Of a stretch of 64,000 nt of DNA, positions 35,037 to 45,543 are shown piece after piece (positions within the stretch are counted from its first letter, which is position 1; each line of letters starts with the position of its first letter). Position numbers and translations under genes: made by a program. The notes under the pieces are model-generated. The model did not search any database and had not been told where the DNA came from. It worked only from the letters and a program-made list of their open reading frames with translations. Origin of the DNA: JAOPZW01 sp963788935 (GTDB lineage Bacteria > Actinomycetota > Thermoleophilia > Solirubrobacterales > Solirubrobacteraceae); the NCBI GenBank assembly GCA_963788935.1, contig CAWBIM010000004.1:620001-684000 (forward strand). Direction: 5' to 3'.

Positions 35037-35139
35037 CGATATGGAGCATTCCCCGTCGGACGCTCGCAACACGCGCGCGTCGGCGGGGAGTGGAGTCGGG
35101 CGCGAAAGCTTCTCACGTCCCGGCCGCCTGCCGCGTCCT

Positions 35140-35151
35140 GTCTGGACAGAC
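35140..35151. promoter_or_regulatory. Short inverted repeat upstream of the oxygenase gene
   Basis: GTCTG-GA-CAGAC lies 25 bases before the ATG at 35177, in the 140-base divergent region. It could be an operator; with 5-bp arms chance occurrence cannot be excluded. Confidence 0.3.
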
Positions 35152-35176
35152 GCACGACCCGAGAGAGGACGCCCGC

Positions 35177-35902
35177 ATGGCCACGCAGACCGCCCCGACC
35201 ACCGTCGCCGATCGCATCGCCGCGCTCGACTGGCCCGCCCTGAAGGCGCAGCTCGACGCGGTCGGCCACGCGCAGACCCCGCCGGTCCTCCGCGCGGCGG
35301 AGTGCCGCGCGCTCGCCGCGGAGTTCGACGACGGCCGCTTCCGCTCGCGCGTCGACATGCGCCGCCACCGCTTCGGCGAGGGCGAGTACAAGTACTTCGA
35401 CGCGCCGCTGCCGGCGCTCGTCGACGAGGCCCGTCGCGCCCTGTACCCGCCACTCGCCGAGGTCGCCAACGACTGGGCGCGCCGCCTGCGGCAGGAGGCG
35501 CCCTACCCGGCCGACCTCGACGCGTTCCTCGAGCGCTGCCACGCCGCCGGCCAGACCCGCCCGACGCCGCTGATCCTGCGGTACGTCGCGGGCGGGCACA
35601 ACACGCTGCACCAGGACCTCTACGGGGACGTCGCGTTCCCGTTGCAGGCGGTGACGGCACTCAACCGCGCGGGGACGGACTTCGCGGGCGGGCAGTTCGT
35701 GCTCGTCGAGCAGCGCCCGCGGGCGCAGTCGCGCGCTCACGTCATCGACCTCGAGCGCGGCGCGTTCCTGCTGTTCCCGACGCGTGAGCGGCCGGTGGAG
35801 GGGACCCGCGGGCCGTACCGCACGACGATGCGCCACGGCGTCGCGACGGTCCACGCCGGCGAGCGCGTCACGCTCGGCGTCATCTTCCACGACGCGAGTT
35901 GA
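35177..35902 (+). CDS. 2-oxoglutarate/Fe(II)-dependent oxygenase
   Basis: A 241-residue oxygenase. The iron ligands are His and Asp in TLHQDLYGD and the distal His in TMRHGVATVHAGERVTLGV, where the following Arg would bind 2-oxoglutarate. LILRYVAGGHN precedes the first ligand. The domain is of the prolyl-4-hydroxylase-like or 2OG-FeII_Oxy_2 type, some of which repair alkylated DNA while others modify small molecules; the substrate is not indicated. GAGAGAGG upstream supports the start. Confidence 0.87.
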   Translation: MATQTAPTTVADRIAALDWPALKAQLDAVGHAQTPPVLRAAECRALAAEFDDGRFRSRVDMRRHRFGEGEYKYFDAPLPALVDEARRALYPPLAEVANDWARRLRQEAPYPADLDAFLERCHAAGQTRPTPLILRYVAGGHNTLHQDLYGDVAFPLQAVTALNRAGTDFAGGQFVLVEQRPRAQSRAHVIDLERGAFLLFPTRERPVEGTRGPYRTTMRHGVATVHAGERVTLGVIFHDAS

Positions 35903-35962
35903 ACGCCGCGTTGAGCGGCCGGGATCACACCCGCGGCCGGCCCGATCTGGCATCGTCGCGGC

Positions 35963-37813
35963 ATGGGGGTGGCGACGGAGCGCCCGCTCGAGGCGACGCG
36001 CGACCGGCTGGGGGCCCGGCGCGGCGTGCTCGGCGTCGGCCTGACCGCCGCGACGCTGGTGCTCGCGCTCTTCGCCTTCGGCGCGGTGATGCTCGCGACC
36101 CTCATCGCCTGGCCGTTCGTGGTCATCGGTCTCCTCGTCCTCGCGACGGTGCCCGTCCGCCTCATGCGTCTGGCGCGCCCGACGCCGGTGCTGCTCGTGC
36201 CGCTCATCGGCCTGGCCACGACGGTGATCTCGCTGCTGGGGCTGCTCGCGTTCGACGTCGGATGGGCGTCGGTCGGGCTGCCCACCCCGTCACCCGGTCT
36301 CGGGCTGCTCGTCGCGGGGGTCGTGATCGGCGCGACGGCGTACGCGTACCTGCGCTGGCTGGGCCGGCCGGTGCCGCGGCATCCGCCGCGGTGGGCGGGG
36401 CTCGCGGGCGGCGCTTCGCTCGTCCTCTACGTCGTCACGAACGGCGCGCCGAACTTCGGCGTGGTCGTGACCGCCGTGGCGGTCGGCCTCGCGGTGTGGG
36501 GCTACCTCGCCGCGGTCGCGCCGGTCGGCGTCGCGCACCCGCTGGGCTGGGCGCTCCTGCTCGTGATGGCCGCGGTGTTCGCCGCCCCGCTCGTCTACAC
36601 CGCGATCGCCGGCGCGCGGCTGGACCTCGTGCTCCTCCTCGGCGCCGTGCTGGCCGCCGCGGTCGTGGCCCTGTACGTCGGCGGGCTGTCGCGCCACCGG
36701 ATCGCCCACCGCCGCGGCGTCTGGGCCGCGGCGGTCGTCCTCGGGGTCGTCGTGCCGGTCGTGTGCTGGGGCGTGGTGCGGGCGCTCGACGGGGCGGGCG
36801 GGGCCGGCGGCGCGCCGGTCGGCACGCCGCTCGCGCCGGCGGCGGACGTCGCGGTCTCGCAGGCCGCGATCGACCACCGCCCGCTGCTGCTCTTCGACCG
36901 CGACGAGCCGTTCGACCGGCCGCTCGACGTCGACGGGCTCCTGGCGACCGGGCTGGTGGAGCTGTGCCCGGGCGGGGAGGGCCTGCTCGCCGACTGCCGC
37001 ACGGTGCACGGCGCCGGCGACCTGCGCAACGAGTTCGGCAACCTCCGCTTCGACACGAAGGCCGTCGCCGGCGCGGACGTCGCGACGCGGGTCTACGTCC
37101 ACGCGGTCACGCGTGCAGACCGGACGTACCTCGACTACTGGTGGTACCTGCCCGACAACCCGGCCCGCTCGGCCCGCGGGGCGATGTGCGGCGCCGGGCT
37201 CGTGATCCCGGAGATCACCTGCTTCGACCACCAGTCCGACTGGGAGGGCGTCACGGTCGTGCTCGACACGGCGAGCGGCGAGCCCGTCGGCGTGCACTAC
37301 GCCGCGCACGACCGCGTCGTCGACGTGCCCTGGGAGATGCTCCAGGCCGCGTGGCGCGCGCCGCGCTACGCCCGCTGGGCGGCGGCCGCGGCCGACCACC
37401 CGCTCGTGTTCGTGGCCCGCGGCACCCACGCCGCCTACCCCGTCGCGTGCGACGAGCCGCCGTGCGCGGCGAAGGGCACGCTCTTCGACGACAACGCCCA
37501 CGACGGCGGCTCGGCGTGGCCGGGCAACACGGACTGCGCGGGCCCGTGCGTCGGCGCGCTGCCGACCCGCGGCCCGACCGCTCCGCCGGCGAGCTGGAAC
37601 GGGTTCGACGGGACGTGGGGGACGGCCGTGTGCCTCGCGCGGGTGTACTGCTCGCGCTCGCCCGCGCCGCGCGCCCCCGGCCGACAGGGCCGCTACCGGC
37701 GCCCGTGGTGCTTCTCGTTCCGCGCGCGGGCGCTCGCCCCGCAGCTCTCGATCGTCCGCGCCGCGCCGCCCGCGGACTGCCCCGGCGCGGCGCCGCCGGC
37801 CCCGACGCGCTGA
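35963..37813 (+). CDS. Polytopic membrane protein with a Vps62-like C-terminal domain
   Basis: A 616-residue protein. Residues about 20-290 hold nine or ten hydrophobic helices. Residues about 310-580 form a soluble domain with YLDYWWYLPDNPA, CFDHQSDWEGVTVVLD and VARGTHAAYPVACD, the pattern (H-x-x-D-W-E and G-x-H-A) of Vps62-related proteins (DUF946). Six or more cysteines in this domain suggest it is outside the cell with disulfides. Function unknown. The ATG at 35963 is 60 bases after the oxygenase. Confidence 0.75.
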   Translation: MGVATERPLEATRDRLGARRGVLGVGLTAATLVLALFAFGAVMLATLIAWPFVVIGLLVLATVPVRLMRLARPTPVLLVPLIGLATTVISLLGLLAFDVGWASVGLPTPSPGLGLLVAGVVIGATAYAYLRWLGRPVPRHPPRWAGLAGGASLVLYVVTNGAPNFGVVVTAVAVGLAVWGYLAAVAPVGVAHPLGWALLLVMAAVFAAPLVYTAIAGARLDLVLLLGAVLAAAVVALYVGGLSRHRIAHRRGVWAAAVVLGVVVPVVCWGVVRALDGAGGAGGAPVGTPLAPAADVAVSQAAIDHRPLLLFDRDEPFDRPLDVDGLLATGLVELCPGGEGLLADCRTVHGAGDLRNEFGNLRFDTKAVAGADVATRVYVHAVTRADRTYLDYWWYLPDNPARSARGAMCGAGLVIPEITCFDHQSDWEGVTVVLDTASGEPVGVHYAAHDRVVDVPWEMLQAAWRAPRYARWAAAAADHPLVFVARGTHAAYPVACDEPPCAAKGTLFDDNAHDGGSAWPGNTDCAGPCVGALPTRGPTAPPASWNGFDGTWGTAVCLARVYCSRSPAPRAPGRQGRYRRPWCFSFRARALAPQLSIVRAAPPADCPGAAPPAPTR

Positions 37814-37847
37814 CGGCCGCACGATCGCGTAGGGTCGCCCGCCGCCC

Positions 37848-40800
37848 GTGCTCCCGCACCGCCAGTACACGCGCGACCGGCTGGCCCACACCGAGGCCCG
37901 CCTCGCCGCGCTCGTGCATCCCGAGCGCGCGGCGGTCGACACGCATGGAGATCGCGGGCCCGACGGGCCGCATCGACCGGTCGGCGGCCGCGGCCCTCGA
38001 CTACGCGCCGGTCGCGCTCGGCGCCGAGCTCGGGCCGCTGTTCGCGACCTGGTGGCTGCGGGTCGCCGCGACGGTGCCCGAGGCCTGGGCCGGGGAGCGG
38101 GTCGACCTCGTGCTCGACACCCGCAGCGAGGCGACGCTGTGGCGCGACGGCCGCGCCGTGCAGGGCCTGAGCAGCGGGGGCGGCCAGGTCCGCTCCGACG
38201 CCACGCTCGTCGCCTCGGCGCGCGGCGGGGAGGCGCCTCGCGTTCGAGCTCGAGATCGCGTGCAACGACATGTTCGGCTTCGGCGTCCAGGGCGAGGGCG
38301 CGCACGGCCCGTACCGGACGCGCTCGCCGTTCGTCCTCGACGCCTGCGAGCTCGCGCGCTTCGACCCCGAGGCCTGGCGCCTGGTGCACGACTTCGGCGT
38401 CCTGCGCGCGCTCGAGCTCGAGGCCGGCCTCGACCCCGCGTTCGCGGGCGAGCTGCTCGCCGGGCTCGACGACTTCTGCAACGCGTGGGACGCCGAGGAC
38501 CGCGCGACCTGGGCGCCGGCGGGCGCGATCCTCACCGGGCTGTACGAGCGCCATGCGGCGGGCGGCCCGCACGAGCTGTCGGCGATCGGCCACGCGCACC
38601 TCGACACCGCCTGGCTGTGGCCGCTCGAGGAGACCCGGCGCAAGGCGCTGCGGACGTTCACGACCCAGGTCCGGCTCACGGACGAGTACCCCGAGCACGT
38701 CTTCTGCGCCTCGCCAGGCCCAGCACTACGCGTGGATCCGCGAGCGAGGACCCGCCGCTGTTCGCCGCGATCCGCGAGCGCGTCGCCCGCGGGCAGTGGG
38801 CGCCGGTCGGCGGCACGTGGATCGAGCCGGACTGCAACCTGCCCGCGGGCGAGTCGCTCGCCCGCCAGCTGCTGCACGGCCAGCGCTTCTTCGAGCGCGA
38901 GCTGGGCCGGCGCTGCACCGAGCTCTGGCAGCCCGACGTCTTCGGCTACACCGGCCAGCTGCCGCAGCTCATGCGCGAGGCCGGGATGACGCGCTTCCTC
39001 ACCCAGAAGCTCTCGTGGAACCGCTTCAACCGCCCCGAGCACCACACCTTCACGTGGCAGGGGATCGACGGCAGCGAGGTCCTGACGCACTTCCCGCCGG
39101 CCGACACCTACAACGCGAACGCGACCGTCGCCGAGCTGCGCCACGGCGTGCGCGCCTACCACGACCACGACCGCTCGCGCGACAGCCTGCTCGTCTTCGG
39201 CCACGGCGACGGCGGCGGCGGGCCGACCCGGGCGATGCTCGAGCGCCTGCGCCGCGCCCGGGACCTGCGCGGCCTGCCGCGGACGACGCGTGCGCCATCC
39301 GGAGGCGTTCTTCGACCGGCTCGAGGCGGGCGCGCGCGAGCTGCGGACGATCGTCGGCGAGCTCTACTTCGAGCTGCACCGCGGCACGTACACGACGCAG
39401 GCGGCGCTCAAGCGCGGCAACCGCCGCTGCGAGGCGGCGCTCCACGACGCCGAGCTCGCGGCGGCGGTCGCGGCGCGGCTCGGGCGCGCGCCGTACCCGG
39501 CGGCCGAGCTGGCCGAGGCGTGGCGCGTGCTGCTCGTCACCCAGTTCCACGACATCCTGCCGGGGACGTCGATCACCGAGGTCAACGAACGCGCGCGGGC
39601 CGACCTGGCCGGCGTCGAGGCGACGGCCGACCGGCTCACCGCGGCGGCGCTGGCCGCGCTCGGCGATGGCGGCGGCGGCGCGCAGTCCGTCCCGGTCAAC
39701 ACGATCCCGTGGCCGCGGCGCGAGGTGGCGCGGGACCCGGACGGCACGCTCGTGCTCGCCGAGGCGCCGCCGTGCGGGCCGGGCCGCGTCGTCGCCCCGG
39801 GTCCCGACGACGGCGTGCGCATCGTGCGGACGCCCGAGGGTGGCGCCGTGCTCGAGAACGCGCACCTGACCGCCACGCTCACCCCGGGCGGCGCGATCGC
39901 CTCGCTCGTGCACCGCGCGACCGGCCGCGAGGCGCTGGCGGCGCCGGCCAACCGCCTCGAGCTCTACGAGGACCGGCCCGTGGCGTGGGACGCCTGGGAC
40001 GTCGACCCGTTCCACCTCGAGACCCGCGCGGACTGCGCGCCGGCCGACGGGATCGCGGCCGTCCGCGAGGATGCGCTGCGGGTCGAGGTCGACTTCGAGC
40101 GCCCGGTCGGCGCCCGCTCGCACCTGCGCCAGACCGTCCGCCTCGACGCCGGCGCCCGCCGCCTCGAGGTCCACACGGTCGCCGACTGGCACGAGGACCA
40201 CCGTTTCCTCAAGGCCGCGTTCCCGCTCGCCGTGCACGCCGACGAGGCGACGTACGAGACCGCGTTCGGCGTCGCCCGCCGCCCGACGCACTACTCGACG
40301 CGCCACGACCTCGCCCGCTTCGAGGTCTGCGGCCACCGCTTCGCCGACCTCGGCGAGCACGGCTTCGGCGTCGCGCTGCTGAGCGACTGCAAAGTACGGC
40401 TGGAGCGCGTACGGCGACACCCTGCGCCTCAGCCTGCTGCGCGCGCCGAAGACGCCCGACGCGCAGGCCGACATGGGCGAGCACCGCTTCGCCTACGCCC
40501 TCGTCCCGCACGCCGGCGGCTGGCAGGACGCCGGGATCGTGGGGGAGGCGCGCGCGTTCGGCGCGCCGCTGCGCTGGGGGCCGGGCGGCGCCGCGCCGGG
40601 CCCGTGGGCGTGGGTCGAGGACGCGCCCGGCGTCGTGCTCGACACGGTCAAGCGCGCCGAGGACGGCGACGCGCTCGTCCTGCGCCTCTACGAGGCCCAC
40701 GGCGGCCGCGCCCGGGCCCGGATCCGCCTCGGCCTGCCGTTCACCGGCGCGCGGCGCTCGAACCTGCTCGAGGACGACCTCGGCCCGGTCGGAGGTCGAC

Positions 40801-40860
40801 GGCGACGCGATCGTCGTCGACGTCCGGCCGTGGCAGATCGTCACGCTGCTGGTGGACTGA
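37848..40860 (+). CDS. GH38 alpha-mannosidase with seven apparent frameshifts
   Basis: A glycoside hydrolase of about 1,000 residues of family 38. The zinc and nucleophile regions are ELSAIGHAHLDTAWLWPLEE (metal His and Asp) and ELWQPDVFGYTGQLPQL (catalytic Asp), with LLVFGHGDGGGGPTRAML and LLVTQFHDILPGTSITEV following, and C-terminal beta domains (SLLRAPKTPDAQAD). The frame breaks near 37943, 38234, 38713, 38745, 39289, 40391 and 40791, always +1, and no conserved block is lost. Without these the gene would be complete. It may be a pseudogene, but the same shift elsewhere in the window argues for sequence error. It would release alpha-linked mannose. Confidence 0.8.
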
Positions 40861-40981
40861 GGCGGGTCGGTGGGTGGTGGCGTCCCGCTCGGGCGCCGGG
40901 GCGGCGCGGGCGCCGGCGGACGGCGCGGCGAAGGGGGAGTGGGGACCGGCGTCGGTGTGGCCCTCCGAGGCCGCCGCGGAT

Positions 40982-41026
40982 CGAGAGGAACATTTGCCCC
41001 GATATAGGGAGGAGATGTTCCTCTCG
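40982..41026. repeat. 12-bp inverted repeat with internal CCC/GGG stem
   Basis: CGAGAGGAACAT (40982-40993) is the exact complement of ATGTTCCTCTCG (41015-41026). The 21-base loop holds CCCC-GATATA-GGG, a possible inner stem. It lies between two convergent genes, is richer in A and T than its surroundings, and has no T-tract. It may be a bidirectional terminator or a dispersed REP-like element. The rest of 40861-41088 shows nothing else. Confidence 0.6.
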
Positions 41027-41088
41027 GCCGCAACTGCGGGTCGGAGCGGGCGCCGCCGGCCTGGCGCCACAACCGTGGCCCGGCCTCC

Positions 41089-42073
41089 TCAGCGCCGCGT
41101 GCTGATCCGGATCGTCCGCCCGACGTTCGGCACCGTCGCGCCGCTGCCGGTCCCGAGGAACACGCGGAACAGGCCGCCGCGGCGGATGCGGACGGTCTTG
41201 CCGTAGATGCCGAACCCGGCGCCGCCCGGCCGCGTGACCGTGCCCGCGACCGTGATCCAGCGGCCGTCGCGGCGCTTCTGGATCGCGATCCCGCGGCCCG
41301 GCTCGGACGGGCGCACGGTGCCGGAGAAGTGGACCCGGCCGCCGCGGCGCACGCGCGTGCTCGTCACCCGCGTGCCGACGATCGCCCGCGCCCCGACGGC
41401 GAGCACCGGGCTGACGACGCCCGCCCGGTCGGTCACGCGGGCGCGGAACTGCGTCGTCAGCGGGAGCGCGAGGACCACCATCGAGAACCGGCCCGGCGGC
41501 ATCGGCGACGAGCGCGTTGCCGGTGTTCGCGAAGCCGCCGCGGAACGGGAACGCGCGCTGCTGGATCTGCACCGGACGGCCGGCGGCGCCGGTGCCGGAG
41601 ACGGTGCCGACGAGCGTCGTCGGCCCGCCGAAGGCCGTCGGGTTCGGGTTCGCGGCGAGCGCGACGCGCAGCACCTGCGCGGGCGTGCGGAACGTCCGGT
41701 CGGCCGTGACCGAGGTGCCGGAGGCGTTCGTCGCGACGAGCCGGACGTGGAAGGTCGCGGCCGGGACGAGGCCGACGCCCGGGGCGGAGACGTTCACCGC
41801 CGCCGCGCCCGCGGCCAGCGCGGTCGGCGCCGTCTGCGCGCCGTAGGCCGCCGTCGGGCCGTACTGGAAGAAGTACGTCGTCGCGAGGCTGCGCGGGTTG
41901 ACCGCGCCGCGCAGCGTCGCGCTCTGCACGGTGACGCCCGTCGGGGCGAGCGTCCGCACCGTCGGCACCACCGCCGAGGCGACGCCGGCCGGCAGCGCCG
42001 CGAGGCCGACGGCCGTGACCGTCCCGAGCGTCGCCAGTGCCGCGAGCGCGCGCGGGCGGCGAATCCGTCCCAT
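41089..42073 (-). CDS. Secreted protein with a fibronectin-III-like repeat, one apparent frameshift
   Basis: About 328 residues. A signal peptide (LAALATLGTVTAVGLAALPA) is followed by a domain with GVTVQSATLRGAVNPRSLAT and TYFFQYGPTAAYG, a fibronectin-III-like repeat very common in secreted proteins of Solirubrobacterales as far as I know. The frame breaks near 41492-41502; the +1 frame continues GRFSMVVLALPLTTQFRARV and two further beta domains to the stop at 41089. The ATG at 42073 has GGAGGG upstream. Probably an extracellular structural or adhesive protein. Confidence 0.8.
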
Positions 42074-42142
42074 CACCGTGTCCCTCCGAAGGTCGAGGGG
42101 CTTCCGTCGGCCCCTGCGCCCGTTGCAAACCGCCGGGCCGGC

Positions 42143-43582
42143 TCAAGGTTGCGCGACGGCGAGCGGGAGCACCGCGCGGACGGTCGTCCCCTCGCCCGCC
42201 GGGCTCTCGATGCTCAGCGACCCGTCGACCGCCTCGACCCGGTCGGCCAGCCCGCTCAGGCCCGAGCCGGAGCCCGGGTCCGCGCCGCCGACGCCGTCGT
42301 CGCGGACCTCGACGACGAGGTCGTCGGCCTCGCACGCGACGCGCACCGTGGCCTCGCTGGCGTCGGCGTACTTCGCCACGTTCGTCAGCGCCTCGGCGAC
42401 GGTGAAGTACGCCGTCGTCTCGACCTCGCTGCGGAGGCGGTCGCCGGGGACGTCGAGCACCTCGACCGGCACCGGCGCCCGGGCGGCGAGCGCCGCGATC
42501 GCCGGCGCGAGGCCGCGCTCGGTGAGCACGGCGGGGTGGATGCCGCGGGCCAGCTCGCGCAGCTCGGCCGACGCCTCCAGGAGCTCGTCGCCGAAGCGCT
42601 CGAGGAACGCCGGCGCCTTCGCCGGGTCCTTCTCGACCTGGGAGCGGGCGAGGCGCACCTCGAGGGCGAGCGAGACGAGCCGCTGCTGGGCGCCGTCGTG
42701 CAGGTCGCGCTCGATCCGGCGCCGCGCCGCGTCGGCCGCCTGGACGATCCGCACGCGCGAGGCGCGCAGCTCCTCGGTGCGCGCCGCGTCGATCTCCTTC
42801 TCCCGGAGCGCCTCCTCGGCCGCCCGGCGGTCGGTGATGTCGACGATCGCGCCGTCCATCCACATCCGCCCGGCCGGCCCCGGGACCGGCTGGCCGCGGT
42901 CGAGCACCCAGCGGACCTCGCCGTCGGCGCGGACGATCCGGTACTCGAACTCGAAGGCGTCACCGCGGGCGCTCGCGGCCTCGACGGCGCGCATCACGCC
43001 CGCGCGGTCGTCGGGGTGGACGATGCTCATGATCGTCCGCCTCGCGCTGGCGATGAAGTTGTGCGGCGGGTAGCCCGAGATCCGCTCGATCTCGTCGCTG
43101 ATGAGCTCGAGCGTGTGGTTGTTGTGCCACGCCGAGCGGTAGATCGCGCCGGGGACGTGGACCATGAGCGAGCGGACGAGCTTGTCGTCGGCGCGCTGCT
43201 GCGCCGCGCGCATCCCGGCGCGCGCCCGGGCGAGCAGCTCGCCGCGGGTGAACGGCCGGTGCAGGTAGTCGTCGGCGCCGGACTTCAGGGCCGCGTCGGC
43301 CATCCGGCCCTTGGCCGTGATCGCCAGCAGCCAGGCCTCCTCGAGGCGGTGGTCCTCGCGGAGCTTCGCGCAGCACTCGGCGACCTCGAGGCCACCCGTC
43401 TCGCGGTCGACGATGACGAGGTCGGCCTCGCCCTCGTCGAGCGCCGCCGACGCGGCGACGGCGCCGGTGGCCGCGCGCGCCGGGTAACCCGCCGCGCGCA
43501 GCCACGCGGGGACCTGGGGCTCGGACGCGCCCACGACGAGCACGCCGCCCTGACGCCGGCGGACGGATCCGGAGTGCAGCAC
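42143..43582 (-). CDS. Hybrid REC-PAS histidine kinase (NarL-type)
   Basis: A 479-residue soluble sensor kinase. Residues about 12-130 are a receiver domain with Asp in DLVIVDRE and Lys-like end YLHRPFTRGE. Residues about 140-260 are a PAS domain (VPGAIYRSAWHNNHTLELIS, FEFEYRIVRADGEVRWVLDRG in part). The HisKA_3 dimerisation domain has the phosphorylated His in ERDLHDGAQQRLVSLAL, and the ATPase domain has VAEALTNVAKYADA, VRDDGVGG and GSGLSGLADRV. No membrane helix or partner regulator is adjacent, so it likely takes signal from another kinase or a cytoplasmic ligand. Confidence 0.9.
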   Translation of the reverse strand: MLHSGSVRRRQGGVLVVGASEPQVPAWLRAAGYPARAATGAVAASAALDEGEADLVIVDRETGGLEVAECCAKLREDHRLEEAWLLAITAKGRMADAALKSGADDYLHRPFTRGELLARARAGMRAAQQRADDKLVRSLMVHVPGAIYRSAWHNNHTLELISDEIERISGYPPHNFIASARRTIMSIVHPDDRAGVMRAVEAASARGDAFEFEYRIVRADGEVRWVLDRGQPVPGPAGRMWMDGAIVDITDRRAAEEALREKEIDAARTEELRASRVRIVQAADAARRRIERDLHDGAQQRLVSLALEVRLARSQVEKDPAKAPAFLERFGDELLEASAELRELARGIHPAVLTERGLAPAIAALAARAPVPVEVLDVPGDRLRSEVETTAYFTVAEALTNVAKYADASEATVRVACEADDLVVEVRDDGVGGADPGSGSGLSGLADRVEAVDGSLSIESPAGEGTTVRAVLPLAVAQP

Positions 43583-43591
43583 CGCCAGGGA

Positions 43592-45529
43592 TTATCTCTG
43601 CCGGACGAGCTCGCGCAGGCCGCCCGCGAGCAGGACCGCCCGCTCGCGGTCCGAGAGCACGGCGCGCAGCGCGATCTCGCCGCCGCCCTCGGTCCGCGCG
43701 ACGAGGTCCTCCTCGCCGTTCTCGACCGCCGCCCGGACGCCCTCGATCGTCCAGGTGTCGCCGAGCGAGACGGCGTCGTGGTCGTCCTCGTCGGCGAAGA
43801 CGAGCGGCAGGACGCTCTGGGCGACGAGGTTCGTGCGGTGGATGCGGGCGAAGCTCTTCGCGACCACCGCGCGGATGCCGAGGTGCAGGGCGGCGAGCGC
43901 CGCCTGCTCGCGCGAGGAGCCCTGCCCGTAGTTGTGGCCGCCGACGATCAGCCCGCCGCCCCACTCGAGCGCGCGGTCGTGGAACTCGGGGTCCTGGCGG
44001 CGGAACATGTACTTGGCGCAGTCGGGGATGTTCGACCACAGGCTCATGCCGATCGCGCCGTCGGGGGCCATGTCGCCGGTCGAGACGTCGTCGCCGACGA
44101 CGATCGCGACGCGTCCGGAGACCGTGTCGGCCAGCGGCTCGCCCTTCGGCGGCGCGACGATGCTCTCGGGGCGCGGGAGCTCGACCCGCGCCGCCTCCGC
44201 GGGCGGCGGCGGCGCGACGATCTGGCGGTCGTCGATCTCCGGGCGCGGCTCGACGGAGCCCGGTGCGGGCGGGTCGCCGAGCGTCCGCGGGTCGGTGATC
44301 GCGCCGCGCAGCGCGGTCGCCGCGGCCGTCGCCGGCGAGCAGAGATAGATCGCGTCGCCGTCGGTGCCGCTGCGCCCGGGGAAGTTGCGGTTGAACGTGC
44401 GCACCGACGGCGCGCCCGCGGACGGCGCCTGGCCCACGCCGATGCACGGGCCGCACACCGCCTCGAGCATCCGCGCCCCCGACGCGACGAGGTCGCCGTA
44501 GACCCCGGCGCGGGCGATGACGTCGAGGATCTGGCGCGAGCCCGGCGTCACCGTCAGCTGGACGCGCTCGTGCACGACCTCGTCCTTCAGCACGGCCCCG
44601 ACGAGCGCGAGGTCCTCGTAGGAGGAGTTCACCGACGAGCCGACGCAGACCTGCGCGACCTCGGTCCCCGCGAGCTCGGCGACCGGGACGACGTCGCCCG
44701 GCGACGACGGCTGGGCGATCAGCGGCTCGAGCGCGCCGAGGTCGATCTGCTCGACCTCGTCGTACTCGGCGCCGTCGTCCGCGGCGACGGCGGCGAACGC
44801 GTCCGCGCGGCCCTGGCCGGCGAGCCACTCGCGCGTGCGCTCGTCGCCGGGGAAGATCGCGGTCGTCCCGCCGGTCTCGACGATCATGTTGGCGATCGTG
44901 CCCCGCTCGGTCGCGGTCAGCGTCGCGACGCCGGGGCCGGTGAACTCGAACACCCGCTCGAGCCCGCCGCGCACGCCGCGGCGGCGCAGCAGCTCGAGGA
45001 TCACGTCCTTGGCCTGCACCCACGGGCCGAGCGCCCCGGTCAGCTCGACGCCCACGACCGTCGGGCAGGCGAGCGCGAAGCCGTGGCCGGCCATCGCGAC
45101 CGCGACGTCGAGCCCGCCCGCGCCGATCGCGAGCATCCCGAGCGCCCCGGCCATCGACGTGTGCGAGTCGGCGCCGACGAGCACGTGCCCGGGCCGCGCG
45201 TAGCGCTCGAGGTGCACGTAGTGCGAGATGCCGTTGCCGGGCCGCGAGTACGCGAGGCCGTAGCGCGCGCAGAACGCCTGCAGGTAGCGCGCGTCGTCCA
45301 TGTTGCGGTGGTCGAGCCCGAGGACGTTGTGGTCGACGTAGCAGACCGCGAGCGGCACCTGCACCCGGTCGACGCCGAGCTCCTCGAACTGCATCCCGGC
45401 CATCGTCCCGGTGGCGTCCTCGAGCAGCACCTGGTCGACGTCGAGCACGATGTCCGCGCCCGGCTCGAGCCGGCCGTCGCGCAGCCGGCGCTCGAGGATC
45501 TTGCGCGTGAGGGTGCGCGGGGCGGCCAC
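43592..45529 (-). CDS. acn: Aconitate hydratase
   Basis: A 645-residue aconitase of the compact mitochondrial-like type. The 4Fe-4S cysteines are in CVGSSVNSSYEDL and the pair in EAVCGPCIGVGQ. Substrate-binding segments include GADSHTSMAGALGML, FNRNFPGRSGT and the swivelling domain with GGHNYGQGSSREQAALA. It interconverts citrate and isocitrate in the TCA cycle. A homoaconitase-type activity cannot be excluded by sequence, but length and segments fit aconitase. The gene stands alone, nine bases from the hybrid kinase gene. Confidence 0.93.
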   Translation of the reverse strand: MAAPRTLTRKILERRLRDGRLEPGADIVLDVDQVLLEDATGTMAGMQFEELGVDRVQVPLAVCYVDHNVLGLDHRNMDDARYLQAFCARYGLAYSRPGNGISHYVHLERYARPGHVLVGADSHTSMAGALGMLAIGAGGLDVAVAMAGHGFALACPTVVGVELTGALGPWVQAKDVILELLRRRGVRGGLERVFEFTGPGVATLTATERGTIANMIVETGGTTAIFPGDERTREWLAGQGRADAFAAVAADDGAEYDEVEQIDLGALEPLIAQPSSPGDVVPVAELAGTEVAQVCVGSSVNSSYEDLALVGAVLKDEVVHERVQLTVTPGSRQILDVIARAGVYGDLVASGARMLEAVCGPCIGVGQAPSAGAPSVRTFNRNFPGRSGTDGDAIYLCSPATAAATALRGAITDPRTLGDPPAPGSVEPRPEIDDRQIVAPPPPAEAARVELPRPESIVAPPKGEPLADTVSGRVAIVVGDDVSTGDMAPDGAIGMSLWSNIPDCAKYMFRRQDPEFHDRALEWGGGLIVGGHNYGQGSSREQAALAALHLGIRAVVAKSFARIHRTNLVAQSVLPLVFADEDDHDAVSLGDTWTIEGVRAAVENGEEDLVARTEGGGEIALRAVLSDRERAVLLAGGLRELVRQR

Positions 45530-45543
45530 GGGCGCCGGATGGT

